A stretch of DNA of 64,000 nucleotides from Rhodanobacter soli (GTDB taxonomy: Bacteria; Pseudomonadota; Gammaproteobacteria; Xanthomonadales; Rhodanobacteraceae). This document shows positions 1 through 8,738 of the stretch, piece after piece (the stretch's first letter is position 1; every line of letters begins with the position of its first letter). The DNA lies in NCBI RefSeq assembly GCF_040548735.1, contig NZ_JBEPSD010000003.1, forward strand, positions 248,001 through 312,000, read 5' to 3'. Below the pieces are notes generated by a model. It had not been told where the DNA came from, searched no databases, and saw nothing but the letters and a program-made list of their open reading frames with translations. Position numbers and translations under genes: made by a program.

Positions 1-491
1 CGGTACGGCACGGCCAGCAGCGGCATGTTGGCTTCCTGCGGGGTGCGGTTGCTCTTCTTCAGGTTGCACGCAAGGCAGGCGCTGACCACGTTCTCCCACT
101 CGTCCTTGCCGCGCTTGGAAATCGGCAGCACATGGTCGCGGGTGAGCTCGGCGCGGACGAAGTGCTCGCCGCAATACAGGCAGATGTGGCGGTCGCGGGC
201 AAACAGCGCGGTGTTGGTCAGTGCCGGTGCCGGGTCGATCGCATGCTCGCGGCAGTGGCCGGTGCTGGCGATGATCGGGTGCAGTTGCAGCAGGCTCTGC
301 GCGCCGAGCACGCGGTTGTGGCCCCCGTGCACGGTGAGGCAGGGGTCGCCCAGGGTCCAGGCGACCGCGTCACGGACGTACAGGCAAACCGCCTCCTGCC
401 AGCTGATCCAGTCGAGGATGCGGCCGGCGGCGTCCAGTGACAATACGCGGGTCGCATTGAGATCGGCCCGACTTGGCACTTCCATCAGCAT
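1..491 (-). CDS. HNH endonuclease family protein (3' end outside window)
   Basis: The reading frame is open from an ATG at 491 to the left edge, so the C-terminus is missing. 163 residues are visible. The C-terminal half carries an HNH/zinc core: CLYC at about residues 104-107, the RDHVLPISKRG segment with the HNH histidine at about 120, an Asn at about 134 (EWENV), and CLAC at about 139-142. This is the two-CxxC HNH fold of McrA-like nucleases. An AAGGACGA ribosome site lies about 5 bases before the ATG. The same arrangement is common in standalone HNH proteins of Xanthomonadales next to a SapC-family gene. The substrate is unknown. Nuclease fold is likely, specific role not known. Confidence 0.85.
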   Translation of the reverse strand, partial: MLMEVPSRADLNATRVLSLDAAGRILDWISWQEAVCLYVRDAVAWTLGDPCLTVHGGHNRVLGAQSLLQLHPIIASTGHCREHAIDPAPALTNTALFARDRHICLYCGEHFVRAELTRDHVLPISKRGKDEWENVVSACLACNLKKSNRTPQEANMPLLAVPY

Positions 492-640
492 GTAAATCGT
501 CCTTCAGCCAGGGGCTTCGAAAGAGCGTTCAGGCAATGCAGGGTGCTTGTCTGGAGCCAGCATAGAACAATTTCGTTGCAATTCGCATGCAAATGGGGCA
601 GCAGCCCCCTGGCGGGGCAGTCGCCGTTGCGGATAAGCAC

Positions 641-649
641 TGATATGAT
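641..649 (+). promoter_or_regulatory. possible extended -10 promoter for the SapC-family gene
   Basis: The sequence TGATATGAT matches an extended -10 element (TGn followed by TATGAT). It lies about 84 bases upstream of the GTG start at 733, in the divergent gap between the HNH and SapC genes. No good -35 is seen at 17 bases, which extended -10 promoters can tolerate. Prediction from sequence only. Confidence 0.3.
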
Positions 650-732
650 TGCCAGTCAACACAGACCCGACGCCGGGTTTGGTAGGGGCGCTTGGTGGTG
701 ACCCGGCACGGCGGTGGGCAGAGGTGGACAAC

Positions 733-1515
733 GTGGCTGAAGTTCTTTTCTACGAGCATCCGGTACCGCTCAACCGTGTCGAGCACAAAGACCTGCGCAT
801 GAAGGCCGTGCCGAACGTCAAGTTCGCCATGAACGCGCATTCCGTGCCGCTGACCGGCGTCGAGTTCGGCATCGCCGCGCGCGACCTGCTGATCGTGTTC
901 GCCGGTACCAGCGTCACCGACGCCGGCCCGGTGGCCCTGCTCGGCCTGCGCCAGAACGAAAATCTGTACGTCGACGCCGACGGCCAGTGGTCGCCGGACA
1001 CCTATGTCCCGGCCTTCGTGCGCCGCTACCCGTTCGTGCTGGCCGAGAAGCCGGCGGGGCAGGAAGGCGACGACTTCACCGTGTTCCTCGACGAGCGTTA
1101 CGAGGGCTTCAACGCGACCGAAGGCCAGCGCCTGTTCAAGGAAGACGGCACCGACAGCGAGCTGCTGGCCAATGCCGTGGGCTTCCTCGGCGATTTCCAG
1201 CAGAACGTGACGCGCACCAAGTGGTTCATGGAGCAGCTGAACAAGCACGGCCTGCTGGAGCCGCGCAACGTGCAGTTGCAGAAGGAAGGCAAGGACGGCC
1301 AGCAGGGCAAGTCGATCAATCTCAACGGCCTGTTCGTGGTCAACGAGGAGAAGCTGCGTACGCTGGACGAGAAGACTTGCCAGGAGTTCCTGCGCGAGGG
1401 CGTGCTCGGCTGGATCTACGCGCACCTGCTGTCGCTGACCAATATCGACCGCCTGGCCCGTCGGCTGGACGTGCGCGAGCAGGCCGAGGCGGCTGCCGGC
1501 GCGGTCACGAACTGA
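733..1515 (+). CDS. SapC family protein
   Basis: 260 residues. The N-terminus LFYEHPVPLNRVEHKDLR, followed by FAMNAHSVPLTGVEF and AARDLLIVF, is the conserved SapC-family signature (named from Campylobacter S-layer locus proteins). The biochemical role is unknown. The GTG at 733 is preferred over upstream codons because AGAGGTGG lies 6-10 bases before it and the conserved family region begins directly after it. No signal peptide or membrane span is evident, so it is probably cytoplasmic. It stands alone, followed by a terminator shared with the convergent acetyltransferase gene. Confidence 0.85.
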   Translation: MAEVLFYEHPVPLNRVEHKDLRMKAVPNVKFAMNAHSVPLTGVEFGIAARDLLIVFAGTSVTDAGPVALLGLRQNENLYVDADGQWSPDTYVPAFVRRYPFVLAEKPAGQEGDDFTVFLDERYEGFNATEGQRLFKEDGTDSELLANAVGFLGDFQQNVTRTKWFMEQLNKHGLLEPRNVQLQKEGKDGQQGKSINLNGLFVVNEEKLRTLDEKTCQEFLREGVLGWIYAHLLSLTNIDRLARRLDVREQAEAAAGAVTN

Positions 1516-1539
1516 TCGTTCCATTCCGCCGATCGCAAG

Positions 1540-1565
1540 GAAGCCGCCCTCGGGCGGCTTCTTTC
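1540..1565 (+). terminator. bidirectional Rho-independent terminator
   Basis: A GAAGCCGCC / GGGCGGCTTC stem with a short CTC loop is followed by TTTC. It lies 25 bases after the SapC stop and just before the stop of the convergent acetyltransferase gene, so it can serve both. Confidence 0.75.
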
Positions 1566-1575
1566 GTTGGCGCGT

Positions 1576-2052
1576 TCAGCGGACCGGCTTGGCCAGCCGC
1601 AGCAGGTCGGGTGTGTAGCCGGAGGCTTCGTACAGGGCGCGGGCGCGCTCGTTGCCGGGGAACACCGCCAGCGTCACCAGCTGGCATTGATGCTCGCGTG
1701 CCCAGGTCTCGGCGTGCGCCAGCAGCGCCTTGCCGACGCCACGCCCCTCGTGCTGCGGCGCCACCGCAATGTCGGAGATATGGCAATTGCTGCGCCCGGT
1801 GAAGAAGTCCGCGGTGCGCTGCAGGTGGATGAAACCGGCCCGTTCGCCGTCTTCGTCCTCGGCCACGAACAGGTAGCTGTTCGCCGGCTGGTCCTCAAGA
1901 TGGCGCAGCAGGTCGTTGCGGATGCCCTCGATGCATTCGTGGCGGCGCCGCCATGGCGGCAGCGTGAAATCCACGAAACGCGGCACCTGATCGAGGATGA
2001 AATCGTCGTCGTCTTCTTCGGCCAGGCGAATCAGCAGGGACATGTCGGTCAT
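1576..2052 (-). CDS. GNAT family N-acetyltransferase
   Basis: 158 residues with a complete GNAT fold signature. The acetyl-CoA pyrophosphate-binding motif QHEGRGVGKALL is at about residues 100-111, preceded by the beta4 strand HISDIAVAP. The ERARALYEASGY motif B is at about 135-146. It should transfer an acetyl group from acetyl-CoA to an amine; the substrate cannot be read from sequence. A second in-frame ATG three codons in (MSLLIRLA) is an alternative start. It converges on the SapC gene and shares its terminator. Confidence 0.85.
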   Translation of the reverse strand: MTDMSLLIRLAEEDDDDFILDQVPRFVDFTLPPWRRRHECIEGIRNDLLRHLEDQPANSYLFVAEDEDGERAGFIHLQRTADFFTGRSNCHISDIAVAPQHEGRGVGKALLAHAETWAREHQCQLVTLAVFPGNERARALYEASGYTPDLLRLAKPVR

Positions 2053-2213
2053 GAGGATCGACTCAGTGGCTGGGTGACGGTGCCGTTTCTACACCTTGCA
2101 TGGTGGCTGCGGTAGTCCCTGCCGGCACGTGTATATTTTGCGGAGCGCGACAAGGGCCGGGGCGATACGTCGGCCTCGTCTTGCCGAACGGCATCCACGC
2201 AAGGAAATCGCCC

Positions 2214-3653
2214 ATGTCGACCACCCGCCGCCTCCACATCCAGCCTGCCGGGGATCCCGTGCTCGCGCAGGGCATGCGCGACATCCACGACGACTTGAAG
2301 CTGCCGTCGGCGTTCCCGCCGGAAGTCGAGGCAGCCGCGGCGCAGGCGGCCGCGAACCCGCGGCTGCCGGAGCTGGATCGCAGCGACATCGCCCTGGTGA
2401 CCATCGACCCGCCCGGCTCGATGGACCTGGACCAGGCGATGCATGTCGAACGCACCGATGGCGGCTATCGGGTGTGCTACGCGATTGCCGACGTCGCCGC
2501 CTTCGTCAGCGCCGGCGACCCGGTCGACCTGGAGGCGAACCGGCGCGGCGAGACGCTGTACGGCGCGGACGCGAAGATCCCGCTGCACCCGAAGGTGCTG
2601 TCCGAAGGTGCCGCCTCGCTGCTGCCCGGCCAGTTGCGGCCGGCGCTGTTGTGGACGATCGATCTGGACCAGACCGGCGAAGGCATCGCCGTCGACGTGC
2701 GGCGCGCGAAGGTCAGCAGCCGCGCCCGGCTCGACTACGCCGGCATGCAGCAACGCATCGACGCGGGCACGGCCGACCCGATGTGGGCGGTGTTGCGCGA
2801 GATCGGCGAGTTGCGCCGGCAGCGCGAGTTCGCCCGCGGCGGCGTCAGCCTGCCGCTGCCGGAGCAGGAAGTCAGCGTCGTCGATGGCCGCTGGAGGCTG
2901 GCGTTTCGCGCGCGCCTGCCGATCGAGGACTGGAACGAGCAGATCTCGCTGCTCACCGGGATGGCCGCGGCGCACCTGATGGTGCAGGCGAAGGTCGGCC
3001 TGCTGCGCACCCTGCCGCCGGCCGATCCGCGCGCGATCGAGCGCTTGCGCGTCACCGCGCGGGCACTCGGCATCAGCTGGCCGCCCGGGCTGGATTATCC
3101 CGGCTTCATCCGTTCGCTGGATCCGTCGAACGACGTGCATGTGGCGATGCTGACCGCCTGCACCAGCGTGCTGCGCGGGGCCGGCTATGCGGCGTTCGAC
3201 GGCGCGCTGCCCGCGCAGCCGATGCACTCGGCGCTGGCTGCGCAATACACCCACGCCACCGCGCCGCTGCGCCGGCTGGTCGATCGCTACACCGGCGAGA
3301 TCTGCGTGGCGCTGTGCGCGAAGCAGCCGATACCGGCGTGGGCGCTGGCCGCGCTGCCGGGCCTGCCGGCCACCATGCAGGTCTCCGGCCATCGCGCCGG
3401 CCAGTACGAAAGCGCCGTGCTCAACCTGGCCGAAGCCGCCGTGCTGGCCCCGCGCGTGGGCGAAGTCTTCAACGGCGCGATCGTCGAGGTGGCCCATGAC
3501 GATCCGGGCAAGGGCACGGTCATCGTGCGCGACCCGGCGATCGAGGCCAGCGTATCCGGCAGCGCGAGTCTTCCGCTCGGTGCCGACGTCAGGGTGAGCC
3601 TGGTCGAGGCCGATCCGGTTCGGCGGGTGACGCGTTTCGAGCTGGCTGGTTAG
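2214..3653 (+). CDS. RNB-domain ribonuclease (RNase II-like)
   Basis: 479 residues dominated by an RNB catalytic domain. TIDPPGSMDLDQAM at about residues 63-76 supplies the metal-binding Asp set (Asp65, Asp71, Asp73). The position of the fourth Asp in E. coli RNase II is Gln here, as in a subset of short RNB proteins I recall from other bacteria. Further family blocks are YAIADVAAFV, ETLYG and LSEGAASLLP. E. coli-type cold-shock domains at the N-terminus appear absent, so this is a minimal RNB protein. Expected role is 3'-5' RNA hydrolysis in the cytoplasm. The ATG at 2214 is chosen because AAGGAAA lies 7 bases upstream; an ATG at 2100 would add an unrelated-looking leader. Confidence 0.85.
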   Translation: MSTTRRLHIQPAGDPVLAQGMRDIHDDLKLPSAFPPEVEAAAAQAAANPRLPELDRSDIALVTIDPPGSMDLDQAMHVERTDGGYRVCYAIADVAAFVSAGDPVDLEANRRGETLYGADAKIPLHPKVLSEGAASLLPGQLRPALLWTIDLDQTGEGIAVDVRRAKVSSRARLDYAGMQQRIDAGTADPMWAVLREIGELRRQREFARGGVSLPLPEQEVSVVDGRWRLAFRARLPIEDWNEQISLLTGMAAAHLMVQAKVGLLRTLPPADPRAIERLRVTARALGISWPPGLDYPGFIRSLDPSNDVHVAMLTACTSVLRGAGYAAFDGALPAQPMHSALAAQYTHATAPLRRLVDRYTGEICVALCAKQPIPAWALAALPGLPATMQVSGHRAGQYESAVLNLAEAAVLAPRVGEVFNGAIVEVAHDDPGKGTVIVRDPAIEASVSGSASLPLGADVRVSLVEADPVRRVTRFELAG

Positions 3654-3671
3654 CCGGAGTCTCCGCGCAAG

Positions 3672-4676
3672 TCACGGCGAGCGGCTGCGAATCGCGCGCG
3701 AGAAATCGTCTACCGCCTTGCTGTTTCTCGCCCGTTCGGTGATCCGGCCGCGTTGACGCAGGACGTCGACCGGCACGCTGCGATCCACCGCGCCCACCTT
3801 GTGCAGGTATTCCGGCAAGTAGCCGGTCAGCAGCAGGCGGATGTCGTGCGGCAGGCCCGGATCGATCTGCCGGGCCATACGGTAGACGATCGTGGTGCAG
3901 TTCGAGGTGATCGTGTTGTAGAACTTCGGTGTCACCGCCATCTTGTTGGCGGCGTGCACGTAGGAGAGGAACAGCGCGCGCATGGCCGCCTTGTCCATGC
4001 GCAGGGGATACAGGTAGTCGTCCTCGCCGCGCACATTGGTGCGCACGCGGATGATGTCGTGTTCGTCGGCGGCTACCAGCACCGTCTCGAACTGCTTGAA
4101 GAAGCCGCCGATCGGCGAGTACTGCTCGCCGCGTTCGCGGCGGATCTCCACCGAGAACACCACGTGGCTGCCGTCGTCGAAGCCGAACGAGATCATCGCG
4201 TGGGCGATCGCCTGGCTGCCCCAGTACGACAGCACCGCGTCGGCCGAGGCGAGGCGGTCCAGGTCGTAATGGCGGGTCTCCCAGTGCACGTCGTAGTCGT
4301 CGTCACTGCGCCAGTCGAAGTCGCGCACGTTGTCGAGGGTCACCTCGCTGCCGTTCACCATGCCGGTGAACTGGCGCGAAACGTCGTCGGCCCAGATCCG
4401 CGTGCCGGATGGCGCGATGCTCGCCCACCACAGCAGCAGCAGCGCGTACATCGCCGCGTAGACACCCAGCGGAAGCCAGCTGCGGCGGGCGGTTGCGATG
4501 GCGACAAGGGCGATCACGGCAAGTGCCCACAGCACGCCGCCGAGTGTGCGCACGGTCGCGTTGCCGGGCAGCTGGTACCACAGCGCCATGGCGCCCCACG
4601 CACCGGAGACGAAGGTGGCGAGTGACACCGCCGCGATGAGCGCCGCCCTGCCGATCATTCCGTGCGCCTTTGCCAT
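3672..4676 (-). CDS. DUF4105 domain membrane protein
   Basis: 334 residues. Three hydrophobic segments in the first 80 residues predict inner-membrane anchoring. The soluble part contains the DUF4105 block, with FDDGSHVVFSVEIRRERGE, a YNTITSNCTT motif (Asn and Cys conserved in the family) and a C-terminal LLTGYLPEYLHKVGAVD. The function is unknown; the conserved Cys suggests a papain-like or NlpC-like fold, which is inference. The ATG at 4676 is taken; an in-frame ATG at 4691 is equally possible since neither has a strong ribosome site. It converges with the RNB gene. Confidence 0.75.
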   Translation of the reverse strand: MAKAHGMIGRAALIAAVSLATFVSGAWGAMALWYQLPGNATVRTLGGVLWALAVIALVAIATARRSWLPLGVYAAMYALLLLWWASIAPSGTRIWADDVSRQFTGMVNGSEVTLDNVRDFDWRSDDDYDVHWETRHYDLDRLASADAVLSYWGSQAIAHAMISFGFDDGSHVVFSVEIRRERGEQYSPIGGFFKQFETVLVAADEHDIIRVRTNVRGEDDYLYPLRMDKAAMRALFLSYVHAANKMAVTPKFYNTITSNCTTIVYRMARQIDPGLPHDIRLLLTGYLPEYLHKVGAVDRSVPVDVLRQRGRITERARNSKAVDDFSRAIRSRSP

Positions 4677-4808
4677 CTCGTTCCCGGGCATCCGTCCATG
4701 GCACAAGCGTGCGGCTTTGGCCGTGGCATGGCAATGCCGGGGCCTCGACGTGGTGGTTACAATCCCCGCACCACCCGCCCGGGCCATGACGCCGATGAGA
4801 GCACGCCG

Positions 4809-6713
4809 ATGATGACCGGAACCTGCGCCCGGGTCGCGCGTTGCATCGCCATCATCGGGCTGCTCGGCCTCAATGCCTGCGCGATGGTCGGGGTGAGCCG
4901 CGTCAAGACCAACGACTATGCCAACCAGCGGCGCGCCGATGTGATCGGTACCAACCGCCTGAGCGACCGCACCGTGCAGTCGCTCAACGTGGTGGCGCTG
5001 GCGGTCGACAGTTGCCAGCGCGAGTTCACCGCCTGCACGGATACCGTCGCCCGCTCGACGGGGCTGACCGACGAGCAGCGGCTCTCCGCGCTGGCCGAAC
5101 TGTGGTTGGGCTTGGCGCTCAAGGCGGAACGGTCGCGGCCCGGCGCGGCGATGGACGATCCGACGCTGGATGCCTACCTGCAATCCGCACGCTACGCCTA
5201 CGCCTATCTGTTCTACACCGTGCGCACACCCGCCGAGCGCGCGTTCGAATTGCGCCAGGTGCAGGTGACGGGGTTCTACAACCTGGCCGTGCAGCGGGTG
5301 ATGAGCCGCCTCTTCCTGGAGCTGCCGCGGCTGGATCCGCACTGGACGCAGGCCACGTTGGCCGGCTGGACCGTGCTGCGCCCGCAGAGTGACGTGCGTC
5401 TGGCCGGCAATGCCCGCGTGCCGGCGGAGCTGATTCCGGCAGCCAATCTGCGTTTCAACGGCCTGCGCAACGTCTACCGCCGCGACGGCTTCGGTTCCGA
5501 CTTCGTGGCCGTTGCGCCGGAGGAGAAAGCCGATACCGAGGTGCCGTGGCGCGAACCCGACTACGTCTCGATGACCGGTGCGTTGGTGTTCGACGGCGGC
5601 ACGCTGGATGAAGTGCTGGCGACGCGGCAGGTACGCCTGCTGGTGCGGTCTCCGTACCGCGACGACACCATCACGATAGGCGGGCGAGTAGTGCCGCTGG
5701 GCGCGAACTTCACCGCCGCCTACGGCGTGTGGCTGGCCCGCTCGGGTTTCGCCAGCCAGTCGATCCGTTCGCTGCTGGGCCGCGAAGGCGGCATCCGCAC
5801 GCCGCGCGTGCTGCTGATGCAGCCGTACGATCCCGACCGGCTCACGGTGGTGATGCTGCATGGCCTGGCCGGCAGCCCGGAGGCGTGGATCAACGTGGCG
5901 AACGACGTGATGGGCGACGAGGAACTGCGCCGCAATTACCAGGTATGGGAGGTCTACTACCCGACCAACCTGCCGGTCGCGGTCAACCTGGCGAACATCC
6001 GCAAGGCGCTGGACGCCACCCTGAAACACTACGACCCGTCCGGCCAGGCGCGTGCCTCGCAGAACATGGTGCTGATTGGCCACAGCATGGGCGGCGTGAT
6101 CGCGCGCCTGCTGGTATCGTCCAGCGGCGACAGGCTGTGGAGCCTGATCCCGCTGCGCGCGAACCTGTCGGCGGCGAAGCGCGCCCGATTTCGCGAACGC
6201 CTGAGCCGCTACCTGCAGTTCACCCCGATGCCGCAGGTGAACCGCGCCGTCTTCCTGGCCTCGCCGCATCGAGGCACGCCTTACGCGCAACATCGCCTCG
6301 CGCGCTGGATCGGCAATCTGATCCGCCTGCCGGTCAGCGTGCTGAAAGAAATGGCGAGCATCACCGAGCTGATCAAGAGCGACGGCGACGAAGGCGGCAA
6401 CGCTCCGCTGCTGCGCATCCCCAACAGCATCGACAACCTCAGCGACGCCGACCCGTTTATCGCCGCCGCGGCGAACCTGCCGATCTCGCCGCGCGTGCAC
6501 TACCACACCATCGTCGGCGTCTATAAATCGAAGGGCCCGTTGCAGGACAGCAACGACGGCGTGGTGCCGTACCGCAGCGCGCACCTGGACGGCGCCGACT
6601 CCGAGCTCGCCATCCCGTCATGGCACAGCGTGCAGGAAACGCCGGCGGCGATCCTGGAGCTGCGGCGGATTCTGCGGCTGCAGATATCCGCGGCGAAGGG
6701 CGATCAGGGTTAG
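4809..6713 (+). CDS. lipoprotein alpha/beta hydrolase (PGAP1/lipase-like)
   Basis: 634 residues. The N-terminus has a hydrophobic stretch ending in the lipobox LNAC (about residues 22-25), so it is a predicted lipoprotein. The C-terminal half is an alpha/beta hydrolase: oxyanion block MLHGLAGSPEAW, nucleophile elbow LIGHSMGGVIARLL with Ser at about 426, FLASPHRGTPYA, and a late His in the DGVVP...H region. Probable surface or periplasmic esterase or lipase; substrate unknown. It is divergent from the DUF4105 gene with about 130 bases between them. Confidence 0.8.
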   Translation: MMTGTCARVARCIAIIGLLGLNACAMVGVSRVKTNDYANQRRADVIGTNRLSDRTVQSLNVVALAVDSCQREFTACTDTVARSTGLTDEQRLSALAELWLGLALKAERSRPGAAMDDPTLDAYLQSARYAYAYLFYTVRTPAERAFELRQVQVTGFYNLAVQRVMSRLFLELPRLDPHWTQATLAGWTVLRPQSDVRLAGNARVPAELIPAANLRFNGLRNVYRRDGFGSDFVAVAPEEKADTEVPWREPDYVSMTGALVFDGGTLDEVLATRQVRLLVRSPYRDDTITIGGRVVPLGANFTAAYGVWLARSGFASQSIRSLLGREGGIRTPRVLLMQPYDPDRLTVVMLHGLAGSPEAWINVANDVMGDEELRRNYQVWEVYYPTNLPVAVNLANIRKALDATLKHYDPSGQARASQNMVLIGHSMGGVIARLLVSSSGDRLWSLIPLRANLSAAKRARFRERLSRYLQFTPMPQVNRAVFLASPHRGTPYAQHRLARWIGNLIRLPVSVLKEMASITELIKSDGDEGGNAPLLRIPNSIDNLSDADPFIAAAANLPISPRVHYHTIVGVYKSKGPLQDSNDGVVPYRSAHLDGADSELAIPSWHSVQETPAAILELRRILRLQISAAKGDQG

Positions 6714-6807
6714 CGCCACCTGGCGGCCTTGCGCGTGCGGGTTGTGAACGGAGTGCGCCGCATGTCAGATTCGCGGCTTCGTCGACAGGTCCGGAAGGGG
6801 GAAATCC

Positions 6808-7839
6808 ATGCGTAAATCCATCGCCGCCGCCGTGTGGCTGTCCGCGGGCGCCATGTTGCCCGTGCCATGCCCGGGCCAGGAAAAACCCAGGCCGCCGATC
6901 GTCACCGATCCGATTTACGCGAAGCCTCAGCAACTGGTGGAGATGGGTCACGGACGCCGCATGAACCTGTACTGCCGCGGTTCCGGTTCGCCCACGGTGG
7001 TTCTCGACGCCGGCATGGGCGACTCCACGATTTCCTGGGCGCTGGTGCAGCCGGCGCTGGCGAAGCGGACGCGGACCTGCTCGTACGACCGTGCCGGCCT
7101 GGGTTTCAGCGATGCGGCCACGCGTCCCGGCACGGTCGCCAACATGGCGGAAGACTTGCACGCCTTGCTGCGGGCCGCGCATGTCGCGCCGCCGTACGTG
7201 CTGGTCGGCCATTCGCTGGCCGGCATGACCGTGCGCGTGTTCGCCGATCGCTATCGTGACGAAGTGGCCGGCCTGGTGTTGGTCGAGGGCTCGCACGAGG
7301 ATCAGTCCACGCGCGGCTGGGCCATCGGCGAACCCGGCCAGAAGGCCAAATGGGACGTATACCTGAAAGATGCGCACGCCTGCGTGGACGAAGCGCGCAA
7401 GGGCCTGGTCAAGGGCACGCCGGCCTTCGCGAAATGCGTCGGTGACGACGACCCCCGCTTCAGCAAAGCCATCAACGAGGCGCAGCTGGCTTACGGGGCG
7501 AGCGTGAAATGGCAGTCTGCCGTGGCTTCCGAACGTGAGAACCTGTTTTACGCGAGCGCGGAACAGGCCCGCGGCACGCGCAAGGACTTCGGCGCCATGC
7601 CGATCATCGTGCTGACCCACGCGCCCTACCCGAAGTCGAAAGACGAGACGCAGGAGCAGCGCAACCAGCGCACCCTGCTATGGGAAGACCTGCACACGCA
7701 GGTGGCCGCGATGTCGACCCACGGCGTGAACATGATCGTGCCGGGAAGCGGGCATTACGTGCAGTACGACCGCCCGGAAATCGTCATCGATGCGGTGAAT
7801 CAAGCGCTGGCGATCGCGAAGGAACAGCGCGCGAACTGA
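6808..7839 (+). CDS. secreted alpha/beta hydrolase
   Basis: 343 residues with an N-terminal signal-like segment (MRKS followed by a hydrophobic run, cleavage near PCPGQ). The alpha/beta hydrolase core shows VVLDAGMGDSTISW (oxyanion loop), SYDRAGLGFSD, and VLVGHSLAGMTVRVFA with the nucleophile Ser at about 136. GSGHYVQYDRPE near the C-terminus supplies the catalytic His. A GGAAGGGGGAAA ribosome site precedes the ATG. It follows the lipase gene by 94 bases, possibly cotranscribed. Substrate unknown. Confidence 0.8.
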   Translation: MRKSIAAAVWLSAGAMLPVPCPGQEKPRPPIVTDPIYAKPQQLVEMGHGRRMNLYCRGSGSPTVVLDAGMGDSTISWALVQPALAKRTRTCSYDRAGLGFSDAATRPGTVANMAEDLHALLRAAHVAPPYVLVGHSLAGMTVRVFADRYRDEVAGLVLVEGSHEDQSTRGWAIGEPGQKAKWDVYLKDAHACVDEARKGLVKGTPAFAKCVGDDDPRFSKAINEAQLAYGASVKWQSAVASERENLFYASAEQARGTRKDFGAMPIIVLTHAPYPKSKDETQEQRNQRTLLWEDLHTQVAAMSTHGVNMIVPGSGHYVQYDRPEIVIDAVNQALAIAKEQRAN

Positions 7840-7852
7840 TCTTCGCAGTGCT

Positions 7853-7882
7853 CCCACCCCTGCAAGGCAGGGGTGGGGTTGC
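7853..7882 (+). terminator. Rho-independent terminator / dispersed palindrome
   Basis: Arms CCCACCCCTGC and GCAGGGGTGGG flank an AAG loop and are followed by GTTGCTTTT. It sits just after the hydrolase stop. The same palindrome type recurs after the fumarase gene at 46353-46376. Confidence 0.7.
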
Positions 7883-7950
7883 TTTTGATCTGGTCGCTCG
7901 GCTCAAAAGCGAACCCCGCCCGACTTCCCCAGCGACCGAAGGAGGTCCCA

Positions 7951-8601
7951 TCAATACACACGGAAGCACGCAGCCGCTGGCGAAGGCAGGTAGCTGTCCT
8001 CGCCCACCCGGCGGCAGTGGGCGATCAGGCCGGCTTCGGCGCGACGGGCCTGCTGCCAGTGTTCACGCGTGAACGCAAACCCGCCGACCTCGCGGCCACG
8101 CAGCCCGGCTTCGATCGCGCGCAGGCGGCAGTAGTCGAGGTAGCAGTCGACCTCGCCGGCCAGCTGCGGCCAGGCGGCATCGATCAGGATGGCGTCGTCG
8201 AGTCGCCCGACCAGCGGCACGCTGTCCGGAATCAGGTCGTGATCACCGTGCACGTAATCCATCACCACACGGGCCGGCTCGACGGCTTCGCTGGCCGGCT
8301 GCCAGGTCGCGTCGGTGATCATCCGGTCGACCGCGCTGGCCAGTTGCAGTCGTTGTTCGATGCTTGCCGGGCGCTGCCCGTCGACCGAGCGACCCAGCTC
8401 GCGCGAAGCCGTGGCCAGCTGGTCGCAGTCGAGCGGGAAGTGATGCAGTCGTACCAGCAATTGGTTGAAGTGGGCCAGCGCCTCGGCTTCGAGCAGGAAG
8501 CCTCCGACAAAATGGCGCCGGGCGGGGCGGTTCAGGCTCGTCCATGCGGGCGACTGCAGGGCGGCTGACAGGGGTTGCAAGATGGCAATCTGGGCATACA
8601 T
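7951..8601 (-). CDS. DUF1232 (YkvA-like) domain protein
   Basis: 216 residues. The centre carries a DUF1232 signature: DYVHGDHDLIPDSVPLVGRL followed by DDAILIDAAW at about residues 114-143. The rest is not recognisable. YkvA-like proteins are small and of unknown function, often membrane-associated; this version is longer and lacks clear membrane helices. It converges with the preceding hydrolase gene. Confidence 0.6.
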   Translation of the reverse strand: MYAQIAILQPLSAALQSPAWTSLNRPARRHFVGGFLLEAEALAHFNQLLVRLHHFPLDCDQLATASRELGRSVDGQRPASIEQRLQLASAVDRMITDATWQPASEAVEPARVVMDYVHGDHDLIPDSVPLVGRLDDAILIDAAWPQLAGEVDCYLDYCRLRAIEAGLRGREVGGFAFTREHWQQARRAEAGLIAHCRRVGEDSYLPSPAAACFRVY

Positions 8602-8738
8602 GGCAGATCCTCGGGTGGTGGCGCCACGGAATGCGGCGCAGGTTCAGATTCCACCGCATGGCGGTTTGAGTCATGATGGACAGGCAGGGCTTGTATGAGC
8701 GAACACTGAGGTTTATGTGATCGCCTGAGGGCTTCCCG

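Noticed and set aside
3672-6584. A 970-residue minus-strand frame extending the DUF4105 gene through the lipase gene
   Set aside because: The region beyond 4691 is antisense to the well-supported lipoprotein hydrolase and has no coding character.
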